Assembly: GCA_022561525.1 (NCBI GenBank)
Contig: JADFRB010000101.1
Coordinates: forward strand, 1 to 7,001
Direction of reading: 5' to 3'
DNA: 7,001 nucleotides
Source of the DNA: Nitrospinota bacterium
GTDB lineage: Bacteria; Nitrospirota; Nitrospiria; Nitrospirales; UBA8639
Shown here in pieces: positions 1-5,052 of the stretch. The notes beneath the pieces were generated by a model. That model was not told the origin of the DNA and made no database searches. It worked only from the letters and a program-made list of their open reading frames with translations. The translations under genes and the position numbers were made by a program. The stretch's first letter is position 1; every line of letters begins with the position of its first letter.

Positions 1-2
1 TG

Positions 3-572
3 AATACCACCATTTTTCAAATATTTCTTAAAATAAAAGAAGAAAACGGGAAGGTTCGAATTTACCGGGATGCCAGAATTAAGGGATGTTGTTTTTTGAT
101 ACTCATTTTTAGTTTATTTATTTTTATTTTTAATTTTATTTTTACTGATCCCCATCTTCGCCTTACCCATGATGAAAAATGGATTATAACATTTATGTTG
201 GTCGTCTTCGCTATTATGGTGGGGCTCAGCCTTTTATGGAATCACCATGGGTCAATCACCTTGGACGATAAACGCGGAGTGTTGGAATTTTCAAATAATT
301 GGGATTTAAATATCCCTTCCTTCACTGTATGGAGAAAAAATATCGACCGGATTGAGGTAGGTGCAGCGATGAGTGGACATGATTTAACCTTGTGCAGACA
401 GAGGAGACCGGAGCATTACGAAAAAAAGGAACTAAAATTGAGGTTTGTTACCTTTTTCCCTGAGTTTGGTTTTAGAAAAGACCTTATTCGAGCCGCCCAG
501 CTGATTGGCGAATTCGCCAACAAGCCTGCGTTCGATTGGGACGGTAAGCAGATATTCACCCCTAAAAAATAG
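3..572 (+). CDS. Membrane protein with C-terminal soluble domain, 5' end outside the window
   Basis: I do not recognise this gene. A TTG at position 96 would give 158 residues, but the same frame stays open without a stop back to the left edge, through hydrophilic residues such as KIKEENGKVRIYRDARIKG just before the first hydrophobic stretch. I infer that the gene begins upstream of the window. Two membrane segments are visible: a Phe/Ile-rich one at about 95-146 and a second at about 183-240 (IITFMLVVFAIMVGLSLLW). They are separated by a short polar loop. The roughly 110 residues that follow are soluble, with alternating beta-type segments (SITLDDKRGVLEF, then RKNIDRIEVG), a pattern reminiscent of bacterial PH-like membrane proteins; that likeness is weak. 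It ends with TAG at 570-572. The coding sequence is AT-rich, unlike the genes after 2300. The reading frame is convincing; the function is unknown. Confidence 0.65.
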   Translation, partial: NTTIFQIFLKIKEENGKVRIYRDARIKGCCFLILIFSLFIFIFNFIFTDPHLRLTHDEKWIITFMLVVFAIMVGLSLLWNHHGSITLDDKRGVLEFSNNWDLNIPSFTVWRKNIDRIEVGAAMSGHDLTLCRQRRPEHYEKKELKLRFVTFFPEFGFRKDLIRAAQLIGEFANKPAFDWDGKQIFTPKK

Positions 573-580
573 GTGGCCGA

Positions 581-598
581 CCGGGTTAAAATACCCGG
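581..598 (+). terminator. Hairpin after the left-edge gene, possible weak terminator
   Basis: CCGGGT at 581-586 pairs with ACCCGG at 593-598 around a 6-nt loop, 8 nt after the stop codon of the preceding gene. The position fits a transcription terminator. It is followed by an AT-rich run (acaatatttt) rather than a clean T-tract, so intrinsic termination is only possible. Confidence 0.35.
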
Positions 599-614
599 AC
601 AATATTTTAACAAC

Positions 615-672
615 CTGAGGAAGGATAGCTGTACGATCAAATCCTAGCTACTACAGTTAAACCTTCCTTCAG
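615..672. repeat. Imperfect inverted repeat / long hairpin
   Basis: The outer arms CTGAGGAAGG (615-624) and CCTTCCTTCAG (662-672) are reverse complements except for one extra base in the right arm. Inside are TAGCT (626-630) and AGCTA (646-650), also complementary. A GTTAAAC heptamer (656-662) formally matches one integron-site core consensus, but a matching partner heptamer and the other attC features are absent, so I do not call it attC. Confidence 0.4.
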
Positions 673-675
673 TCG

Positions 676-705
676 AATGTCCGCTTCTGGCCGAATGCGG
701 TCTTT
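676..705 (+). repeat. Degenerate palindromic intergenic repeat, copy A
   Basis: The 30-nt unit starts AATGTCCGCTT and ends GAATGCGGTCTTT, so its two halves are roughly inverted copies of each other. A second, inverted copy lies at 1614-1643. The two align at about 22 of 30 positions, including an identical 11-nt start. From memory, similar TGTCCGCTT / AAGCGGACA elements are scattered through many bacterial intergenic regions; I cannot search this here. Confidence 0.4.
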
Positions 706-976
706 CGGGACTCAAGAACGTCTGCCACTGTCTGTCCGATCGGATGTCAACTAATACAAGCTTATCTTTCTAATTTCCCAAACTAAGTGCAACAAACACC
801 CCTATTTTGCCAATTTTCGAATTGCATTTACTTTGGGATAAAAAAAATTCGCCTGGACCACAAACCCCTTTAAATATCCCACTTTATCCTTAAATTTCCC
901 GCCTTTTCATATATCCCATACTAACTGACACTTTATATTTATATCCGCTGAGGTTTATTTTATAGGAACCCAGTAT

Positions 977-1123
977 TCATTTTTTTTCTTTCTCACGGCT
1001 TTCATTTGGAGTTGGAAAATTCTTAGAGGAACCTAATCTTTTTACTAGGGTAAGCAGTAACCCTAAAAGTATTAAAACAAAAATTACCCCATATAGCATG
1101 TAAGTTTCCGAAGTTAGCTGCAT
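977..1123 (-). CDS. Small single-span membrane protein (48 aa)
   Basis: This is a 48-codon reading frame from ATG at 1121-1123 to TGA at 977-979 on the minus strand. Residues 10-27 form a strong membrane segment (LYGVIFVLILLGLLLTLV). It is followed by a positively charged KRLG and a very polar, Lys/Glu-rich tail ending REKEKK. This gives an N-out/C-in type bitopic topology by the positive-inside rule. AAGGGAG lies about 10 nt before the ATG, a good ribosome site, and the start lies 15 nt after the stop of the upstream small ORF (1139-1141), so the two probably share an mRNA. I do not recognise the family. The tandem spacing, Shine-Dalgarno site and membrane segment support a real gene, but short length leaves doubt. 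Confidence 0.5.
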   Translation of the reverse strand: MQLTSETYMLYGVIFVLILLGLLLTLVKRLGSSKNFPTPNESREKEKK

Positions 1124-1138
1124 CGCCCCATTACTCCC

Positions 1139-1413
1139 TTATTTACACCATTTATAAGTTTTCTTCCCGCCATCATAACTGAAAGCCATCCCGGTCTCAA
1201 CTTCAGTCAACTTGAAAGTGATGCCGTTGATGTGGGTTGCTGTTAGCAGGAGTTGACACCGGGGATCATTCAGGGTTGAGCCGTTAGAGCATATAAAATT
1301 GAATAAACAGAAAGCGGGAGTTGAGTAGCATATTGTGGCAAGAAATTCATAAAAGCATACACAGCTACCCAAACAGAAGAGAGTATAATCATGATTTTTA
1401 TGAATATATCCAT
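1139..1413 (-). pseudogene. Small secreted or membrane-anchored protein, probably frameshifted
   Basis: The minus strand carries a plausible C-terminal region ending at TAA 1139-1141. It includes LNDPRCQ, the segment ITFKLTEVETGMAFSYDGG and a final KTYKWCK, with cysteines that could pair. In this frame the only available start is TTG at 1372, and the N-terminus would be an odd cysteine-rich stretch. In the adjacent frame an ATG at 1411-1413 (alternatives at 1392 and 1350) opens a much better N-terminus. That version has a membrane or signal segment (MIIILSSVWVAVYAFMNFL) and then runs to a stop at about 1271. I infer a single-base indel somewhere between about 1265 and 1345 that joined these two halves in the ancestor. 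The unshifted 77-residue version (1139-1372) remains possible. It lies directly upstream of the 48-aa membrane protein. Family and function are unknown. Confidence 0.35.
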
Positions 1414-1613
1414 TACCAAAAATATGCGATAAGTGACATTTGCTTTTACAGATTGGTTTTTCGGTTGCGATATTTTAACAGATTTTATGGGACTTGTTTT
1501 TCCTCCTTTACAGTGGACTTACCCTGAACGGCCCCGCCAGTGTGGTGAGGCAATCCCAGATCACTATTATAAATTTCCTTTCATACTACGAGTTTTTCAG
1601 ATATTTTTAATTG

Positions 1614-1643
1614 AGCGGCTGCTTTCGACCCAAAGCGGACATT
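1614..1643 (-). repeat. Degenerate palindromic intergenic repeat, copy B (inverted)
   Basis: Read on the minus strand this 30-nt unit begins AATGTCCGCTT, as copy A does on the plus strand at 676-705. Its inner part GCTTT...AAAGC can fold. It ends 45 nt before the ATG at 1689. The two copies bracket the stretch that contains the two small minus-strand ORFs. Confidence 0.4.
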
Positions 1644-1688
1644 ACAATAGGCGAATTTAAACTTATACCTTTTTTGAGGAACATTACA

Positions 1689-1997
1689 ATGACTGAATCA
1701 CAGAGCCACAAAAGAGCAAAATCAAAAGCCGCAGGGCAAAAAGGGAAGACAGAAGTCCCCCTAAAGGGAAACCGTAGATTGGATGCGGCAACAAGTAATA
1801 AAGCAACTGAGGTAGAACGAAGTGGCAGTAGTTCGGGGCTAGAAAAGGCTGCGGATCGTTTAAAAGCTTCGAAAAAACCTCAAAAAGTTTTACAAGTACC
1901 TCAGTCAGATATGTCTAAAGCGGCTGCCGCCATGCGAAAACGCGGTGTTAGTGGAACCGTAAAAAATATGACTGGAACCAAACGCAGAAGCGTTTGA
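1689..1997 (+). CDS. Lysine/alanine-rich basic protein of unknown function (102 aa)
   Basis: ATG 1689 is chosen because GAGGA at 1676-1680 lies 8 nt upstream. A TTG at 1611 would add 26 residues encoded by an intergenic repeat and is rejected. The product has 102 residues and ends KRRSV. Residues 1-45 are low-complexity and basic (KRAKSKAAGQKGK and similar), likely disordered. From about residue 50 a more structured part appears: an amphipathic helix (LEKAADRLKASKKPQKV), then VLQVPQSDMSKAAAAMRKRG and VSGTVKNM. There are no cysteines, no signal peptide and no membrane segment, so it should be cytosolic; the charge would allow nucleic-acid binding, which is only inference. It has no close same-strand neighbours. 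I recognise no named family. Confidence 0.7.
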   Translation: MTESQSHKRAKSKAAGQKGKTEVPLKGNRRLDAATSNKATEVERSGSSSGLEKAADRLKASKKPQKVLQVPQSDMSKAAAAMRKRGVSGTVKNMTGTKRRSV

Positions 1998-2069
1998 AGT
2001 AAATAGCCCCCACTTAATTTATTTTAAGAGAGAATTTGTCAAATTTTTCGTTATACGATGGATTTATAA

Positions 2070-2201
2070 GGTATTGTCAACTTAACGAAAATTCCACCCT
2101 GAGCACACAATTCGCCTCAAGATAATCCATTGATTTATCAGGGATTAGGGTGGTCGCTCCACGCCTTGACGGAGCCCAATTTGGCTTAAGTTGACAATAC
2201 C
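2070..2201. mobile_element. MITE-like element, 132 bp, with 16-bp perfect terminal inverted repeats
   Basis: GGTATTGTCAACTTAA at 2070-2085 is an exact reverse complement of TTAAGTTGACAATACC at 2186-2201. The similarity continues imperfectly for about 8 bp inward. A nested pair CCACCCT (2094-2100) and AGGGTGG (2147-2153), and a near-palindrome TGATTTATCA at 2131-2140, would let the whole element fold on itself. It contains no coding sequence, so it would be a non-autonomous element moved by a transposase elsewhere. No convincing target-site duplication is visible at the flanks. I cannot assign the ends to an IS family with confidence. Confidence 0.65.
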
Positions 2202-2286
2202 CCAATGAGAGTTGCATGGCCAATCCTTTGCCCTGTCATTAAAAACTAGACCAGGTCGAAACGGCGTCCTGTCCGAACACGCTTCC

Positions 2287-2303
2287 AGTGAGGACTTCTC
2301 ACT
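2287..2303 (-). terminator. Hairpin downstream of the minus-strand gene run
   Basis: AGTGAG (2287-2292) and CTCACT (2298-2303) form a perfect 6-bp stem with a 5-nt loop, about 40 nt beyond the stop of the last gene in the run. There is no T-tract on the minus strand, so at most it is a weak or RNA-stabilising element. Confidence 0.25.
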
Positions 2304-2343
2304 CGTTTCCTTTCCTATCGAACTTATTAGAAGGTGTCCACAA

Positions 2344-2667
2344 TTACAATCCGTGTACCGCTTTTATCCGTGGAAGAACCCCCTCTCTGAGCGTCAGCAG
2401 TGGAACAATTCGCAGATTATTGAACGAGGCCAGCCCAGTTTTGAGCGCAAACTCCTCCACTAAATGCGGGTCTTCTGCATCGATAACCCAGAGAAAGGTG
2501 TGCTCAAACGCTGAGTGATACTGACCAAGCACGTCCTGAATCTTGTATTCCTTCAACAGGGGAGCGAGGTCGGCTTCCGCAAACTCCACCAAGGTTTTAG
2601 CGGTTCCCCGATCATTCACCGGACAAGCTTCAACGGTATGACTCCCGTATATTCCATAAAGTGCCAT
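2344..2667 (-). CDS. Small protein, probable dimeric alpha/beta-barrel (DUF3303/GYD-like) fold
   Basis: ATG at 2665-2667 is used because GGAG lies about 7-8 nt upstream; the longer frame to 2748 would read through an intergenic hairpin. The 107-residue product starts MALYGIYGSHTVEACPVND. It shows a beta-alpha-beta-type layout: a first strand at residues 2-8, a helix at about 23-40 (KTLVEFAEADLAPLLKEY), a strand with EHTFLWVIDAED at about 55-65, a helix near 66-78, and a strand with RIVPLLTL at 86-93. Such small proteins usually dimerise into an alpha/beta barrel and are often linked to small-molecule binding or turnover. His10, Cys15 and His57 are candidate functional residues. It is last in the run after the thioredoxin gene, 90 nt downstream. 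The family assignment is tentative, but the gene is well supported. Confidence 0.75.
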   Translation of the reverse strand: MALYGIYGSHTVEACPVNDRGTAKTLVEFAEADLAPLLKEYKIQDVLGQYHSAFEHTFLWVIDAEDPHLVEEFALKTGLASFNNLRIVPLLTLREGVLPRIKAVHGL

Positions 2668-2712
2668 GATAATTCTCCGTTTGAAATAGGTTGCAGGCAA
2701 TCTGGCGGAAGA

Positions 2713-2741
2713 GGGGCGGAAGCCAATTGGGAGTCCGCCCC
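2713..2741 (-). terminator. GC-rich hairpin between thioredoxin and the last gene of the run
   Basis: GGGGCGGA (2713-2720) and TCCGCCCC (2734-2741) form a perfect 8-bp stem with a 13-nt loop, starting about 17 nt after the thioredoxin stop. There is no U-tract in the minus-strand sense, so it could be a partial attenuator, a pause or an RNA-processing or stability element that lowers expression of the downstream gene rather than a full terminator. Confidence 0.4.
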
Positions 2742-2757
2742 CCTTCACGAAAGGGCT

Positions 2758-3099
2758 TCATTCTTTCACTTTCGCCAAGGCTTGCTCATATCGCTGTAAC
2801 GGGTGGGCCCCGATAATGCGGTCGACCACCTGGCCATCCTTGAAGAGCAAGACCGTGGGGATCGATAGGATCCTGTAAGTCCCTGCGGCCTCAGGGTTCT
2901 CATCCACGTTGACCTTCCCTACCTTCACTGACCCATCATATTGGATGGCCAACTTCTCGATAGTCGGAGCCAAGACGTGGCAGGGTCCACACCAGGGTGC
3001 CCAGAAATCGACCAATACCGGTTGGTGACTCTCAAGCACCTCGACGTTGAAGTTGGCATCGGTGAAATGATCTATGTGTTGTAAAGTGTCCACACTCAT
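2758..3099 (-). CDS. trxA: Thioredoxin
   Basis: This 113-residue protein is a complete classical thioredoxin, a cytosolic disulfide reductant that is recharged by thioredoxin reductase. The active site WCGPC is at residues 36-40 within DFWAPWCGPC. The buried acidic residue Asp31, the cis-proline Pro81 (in SIPTVLLFKDG) and the C-terminal helix are all in place, and the length fits the family. ATG at 3097-3099 is preceded by AAAGGAGAG at good spacing. It starts 18 nt after the stop of the upstream MDR gene, which strongly suggests one transcript. The pairing with an NAD(P)H-dependent oxidoreductase suggests a redox-stress role, but many bacteria have several thioredoxins, and this need not be the housekeeping copy. 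Confidence 0.97.
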   Translation of the reverse strand: MSVDTLQHIDHFTDANFNVEVLESHQPVLVDFWAPWCGPCHVLAPTIEKLAIQYDGSVKVGKVNVDENPEAAGTYRILSIPTVLLFKDGQVVDRIIGAHPLQRYEQALAKVKE

Positions 3100-3117
3100 T
3101 GTTCTCTCCTTTCCTGG

Positions 3118-4212
3118 TTAGTCGGCCCAGGGTAACAAGACAATGTTGCCCTTGACCTGGTTATTCGCAATGAGCCGGTGCGCGTCAGCCGCTTGCCTTA
3201 ATGGCAAAGCCCGATCCAAGGTCGGCTTAATCCGGCCGGCCCGAACCTGCTCCAAGCCCCAGGCGAAGTTTTCGGGATCCGCCGCCATCGAGCCGCGCAG
3301 ATGTTTCTGCGCAAAATAGAATTTCGTGATATCAAAGGTCACCTGCGTGCCGGCTGCGAAACCAAACGCGACGAGGGTCCCCAAAGGCCGGACCGCATCG
3401 ATGGTCTTCGCCAGCACATCACCGGCTAGGTTATCGATCGCCACATCAACTCCAGCCCCACCTGTCCAAGCCTTCACCCCTTCGACGAAATCCTCTTTTC
3501 GGGTGTTGATAATGAGGTCGGCTCCGAGGGATTGTGCAAACGCACCTTTGGTATCGTCTCGAACGGTCGTGGCCACCTGTGCCCCAAGGGCCTTGGCCAC
3601 TTGAATGAGCATGCTTCCGGATCCAGAAGCTCCAGCATGGATGAGCACGGTGTCTCCCGCTTTGACCTCACCCACTTCTTTCACCGCCCTGACGGAAGTC
3701 GCCAACACCACGGGCAGCGTGGCGGCTTCCTCTGGGCTCAAGCCTGTGTCATCCTTCACGACCCACCGGGCTGGCACTTCCATGTATTGCGTATAGGTGC
3801 CCCCAATGTGCAATCCCGGCAAGGCGAAACTCGGTGCCGTTACCAATGGGCGAATGGAGTCCTCTGTCTCATTGGTAGAATACCCGGGTGCGGGAAACAC
3901 TCGTTCCCCAATCTCTACCTCTGTCACCCCTTCACCAAGTTCCACGACTTCCCCTACCGCATCAGCACCCAGAATATGCGGGAAGGGGAGCTCGGGAACG
4001 ATCGAGCCTGCACGGATATAGTGATCCAATCGATTCACTCCAGCCGCCAGCACTTTTATGAGGACATGTCCCGGTTTCGGGATAGGCCGTGCGATCTCCT
4101 CATATTGAAGAACGTCGGGATCCCCAAAGTTTCGGATCACGGCCGCTTTCATCGTTGTGGCGATTTGACCTCTGGTGTCTTTGGCTGTTTGTTCACGGAT
4201 TGCTGTTGTCAT
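3118..4212 (-). CDS. Zinc-independent MDR oxidoreductase (NADPH:quinone reductase-like)
   Basis: This is a medium-chain dehydrogenase/reductase of the quinone oxidoreductase type, expected to use NAD(P)H in the cytosol to reduce quinones, enals or similar electrophiles. The core starts at MKAAVIRNFGDPDVL (about residue 21 from ATG 4212). The GroES-like catalytic part carries LIKVLAAGVNRLDHYIRAG and FPHILGADAVGEVVELG, where the zinc-binding GHE motif is replaced by GAD, so no catalytic zinc is expected. The nucleotide-binding Rossmann loop is HAGASGSGSMLIQVAKALGA, and the C-terminus is a typical KGNIVL end. Two in-frame ATGs exist: at 4218 GGAGGG is only 1 nt away, while at 4212 it has about 7 nt spacing. 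I therefore prefer 4212 (364 aa). About 20 polar residues precede the core, an unusual extension. It lies between the DUF5069 and thioredoxin genes. The true substrate is unknown. Confidence 0.93.
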   Translation of the reverse strand: MTTAIREQTAKDTRGQIATTMKAAVIRNFGDPDVLQYEEIARPIPKPGHVLIKVLAAGVNRLDHYIRAGSIVPELPFPHILGADAVGEVVELGEGVTEVEIGERVFPAPGYSTNETEDSIRPLVTAPSFALPGLHIGGTYTQYMEVPARWVVKDDTGLSPEEAATLPVVLATSVRAVKEVGEVKAGDTVLIHAGASGSGSMLIQVAKALGAQVATTVRDDTKGAFAQSLGADLIINTRKEDFVEGVKAWTGGAGVDVAIDNLAGDVLAKTIDAVRPLGTLVAFGFAAGTQVTFDITKFYFAQKHLRGSMAADPENFAWGLEQVRAGRIKPTLDRALPLRQAADAHRLIANNQVKGNIVLLPWAD

Positions 4213-4263
4213 CGTCATACCCTCCTTTATTCATTTATTGATTTGTGAGTATTGATTATGGTT

Positions 4264-4277
4264 GCAGGATTCCCTGC
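4264..4277 (-). repeat. Short hairpin in the DUF5069-MDR gap
   Basis: GCAGG (4264-4268) and CCTGC (4273-4277) form a 5-bp stem with a 4-nt loop in the 100-nt gap between the two genes. It is weak and has no T-tract; transcription probably continues through it. Confidence 0.2.
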
Positions 4278-4320
4278 CACTTCCTTCTACAGATGCTTCC
4301 ATCACAAGTCATGAATCGAC

Positions 4321-4884
4321 TTATGCAGCCTGACGCACGCCTGGGGTTCCTTTGGCTTGCTCTTTCACATACTCCAGAACCTTCTGGTCGTCATCGCCGG
4401 CTTCCCAAATCATCCGAAGGAAGTCGGCAGCATCCGCTCCAATGCTTTTCAAGAACCGGCGATCTGCTCCGCAGCTATACATGAGCTCAGGAGGCATCTC
4501 ACCACGTAGTTTGGCTTTAGCCTTCGCGATAATCCGTGGAAGCCACACAAAACCGCCGAACGTCGCATCCTTCGGAGGCACGGCGTTCATCGAGATTCGG
4601 TATGCTGATGGCTGGCCGTGTTGCTCCTTGAGAAAATATTCCCGGCGGACGGCGGTGATACCAAGAACCACGTCAAACGACGGTTCTCCTGCCTCCACCC
4701 AATCTTCCACGAAGTCGTAGAGTTCTTGAGCAGTGCATCCAATTGAAGCGAGGAACCTGGCTTCTTCCGAAGTCACCAGATTCTCAGCCCCACGTTCTTC
4801 TGCTTGGTACTTCTCCAGCGTACTGTCATAAACTTCCCTGAACCTTATTGCCCAAGGTCCGTATTGTGATGCTAATTCCTTCAT
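4321..4884 (-). CDS. DUF5069-type protein (187 aa) with an internal repeat
   Basis: The C-terminal half carries the features I associate with DUF5069: FGGFVWLPRIIAKAKAKLRG at about residues 109-128, then MYSCGADRRFLKSIGADAAD, and a C-terminal DDDQKVLEYV helix. The role of this family is unknown; it looks cytosolic, with no signal or membrane segment. The N-terminal half (about residues 10-90) contains EARFLASIGCTAQELYDFVE and then EAGE. This mirrors DRRFLKSIGADAADFLRMIW and then EAGD in the second half, so the protein probably has two related helical modules. ATG at 4882-4884 has GGAG at suitable spacing (aaaggagaaaagtc). It is first in the minus-strand run, followed by the MDR oxidoreductase and thioredoxin genes after a 100-nt gap. 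The family name is from memory and should be checked. Confidence 0.85.
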   Translation of the reverse strand: MKELASQYGPWAIRFREVYDSTLEKYQAEERGAENLVTSEEARFLASIGCTAQELYDFVEDWVEAGEPSFDVVLGITAVRREYFLKEQHGQPSAYRISMNAVPPKDATFGGFVWLPRIIAKAKAKLRGEMPPELMYSCGADRRFLKSIGADAADFLRMIWEAGDDDQKVLEYVKEQAKGTPGVRQAA

Positions 4885-4939
4885 GACTTTTCTCCTTTCC
4901 TTGTTGTTTCCATCACGGGTTCATATGAATCTAGTTATT

Positions 4940-4961
4940 CCCCGTAGCTCTGCTACGCGGG
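4940..4961. repeat. GC-rich hairpin 1
   Basis: CCCCGTAGC (4940-4948) folds with GCTACGCGGG (4952-4961) around a 3-nt loop with one bulged C. It forms a strong stem on either strand. It is followed on the plus strand by TTTCATT, giving a weak terminator look. Its shape resembles hairpin 2 at 5000-5019. Confidence 0.5.
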
Positions 4962-4965
4962 TTTC

Positions 4966-4971
4966 ATTATA
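4966..4971 (-). promoter_or_regulatory. Candidate -10 element of the DUF5069-MDR-thioredoxin run
   Basis: The minus strand reads TATAAT exactly here (within TTTCTATAATGAAAC), about 80 nt upstream of ATG 4884. No good TTGACA-like -35 box is seen 16-18 nt further upstream. If used, transcription would start near 4959, placing the hairpin at 4940-4961 at the very 5' end of the mRNA. Confidence 0.35.
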
Positions 4972-4999
4972 GAAAGTATGATAAGTATTCCGCTGAATA

Positions 5000-5032
5000 C
5001 CCCGCTGCTTGCGGCGGGGATCTTTTATTTTT
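5000..5032 (+). terminator. Intrinsic terminator on the plus strand (hairpin 2)
   Basis: CCCCGCTG (5000-5007) pairs with CGGCGGGG (5012-5019) around CTTG, with one G-U pair. It is followed by ATCTTTTATTTTT, a good intrinsic terminator on the plus strand. No plus-strand gene lies directly upstream, because the neighbour is a minus-strand 5' end. It may therefore end a small RNA, protect the next gene from upstream transcription, or be part of a scattered palindromic repeat family. Confidence 0.6.
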
Positions 5033-5052
5033 GTGCCTGAAAAAAACAGACC

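Larger units (their letters stand above)
573..976. other. Intergenic stretch without a supportable gene
   Basis: I find no credible coding sequence on either strand here. The stretch holds the 581-598 hairpin, a long inverted repeat at 615-672, a degenerate palindromic repeat copy at 676-705, a perfect 10-bp palindrome TCCGATCGGA at 735-744, and an AT-rich block at about 780-976. In that last block short GGGATAT/GGGAAAT-like boxes recur on the minus strand near 870, 895 and 915. The region lies downstream of genes on both sides, so it is a convergent spacer. Confidence 0.5.

Noticed and set aside
615..672. Integron attC site
   Set aside because: One GTTAAAC heptamer fits the core consensus, but the complementary RYYYAAC partner at the other end and the usual inner boxes are absent, and no integrase or gene cassette is seen.
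1433..1660. Plus-strand 75-residue ORF
   Set aside because: Low-complexity AT-rich frame, no ribosome site, overlaps the promoter side of other features and repeat copy B.
1611..1688. TTG start at 1611 for the 102-aa protein
   Set aside because: The added residues come from the degenerate palindromic repeat, and GAGGA points to ATG 1689.
2668..2748. Longer start for the small barrel-type protein (ORF to 2748)
   Set aside because: The extra 27 residues are encoded by the GC-rich hairpin region and lack a ribosome site; ATG 2667 has GGAG at good spacing.
3532..4248. 238-residue plus-strand ORF
   Set aside because: It lies wholly antisense to the clear MDR oxidoreductase, is rich in His, Cys and Arg without domain-like pattern, and has no ribosome site.
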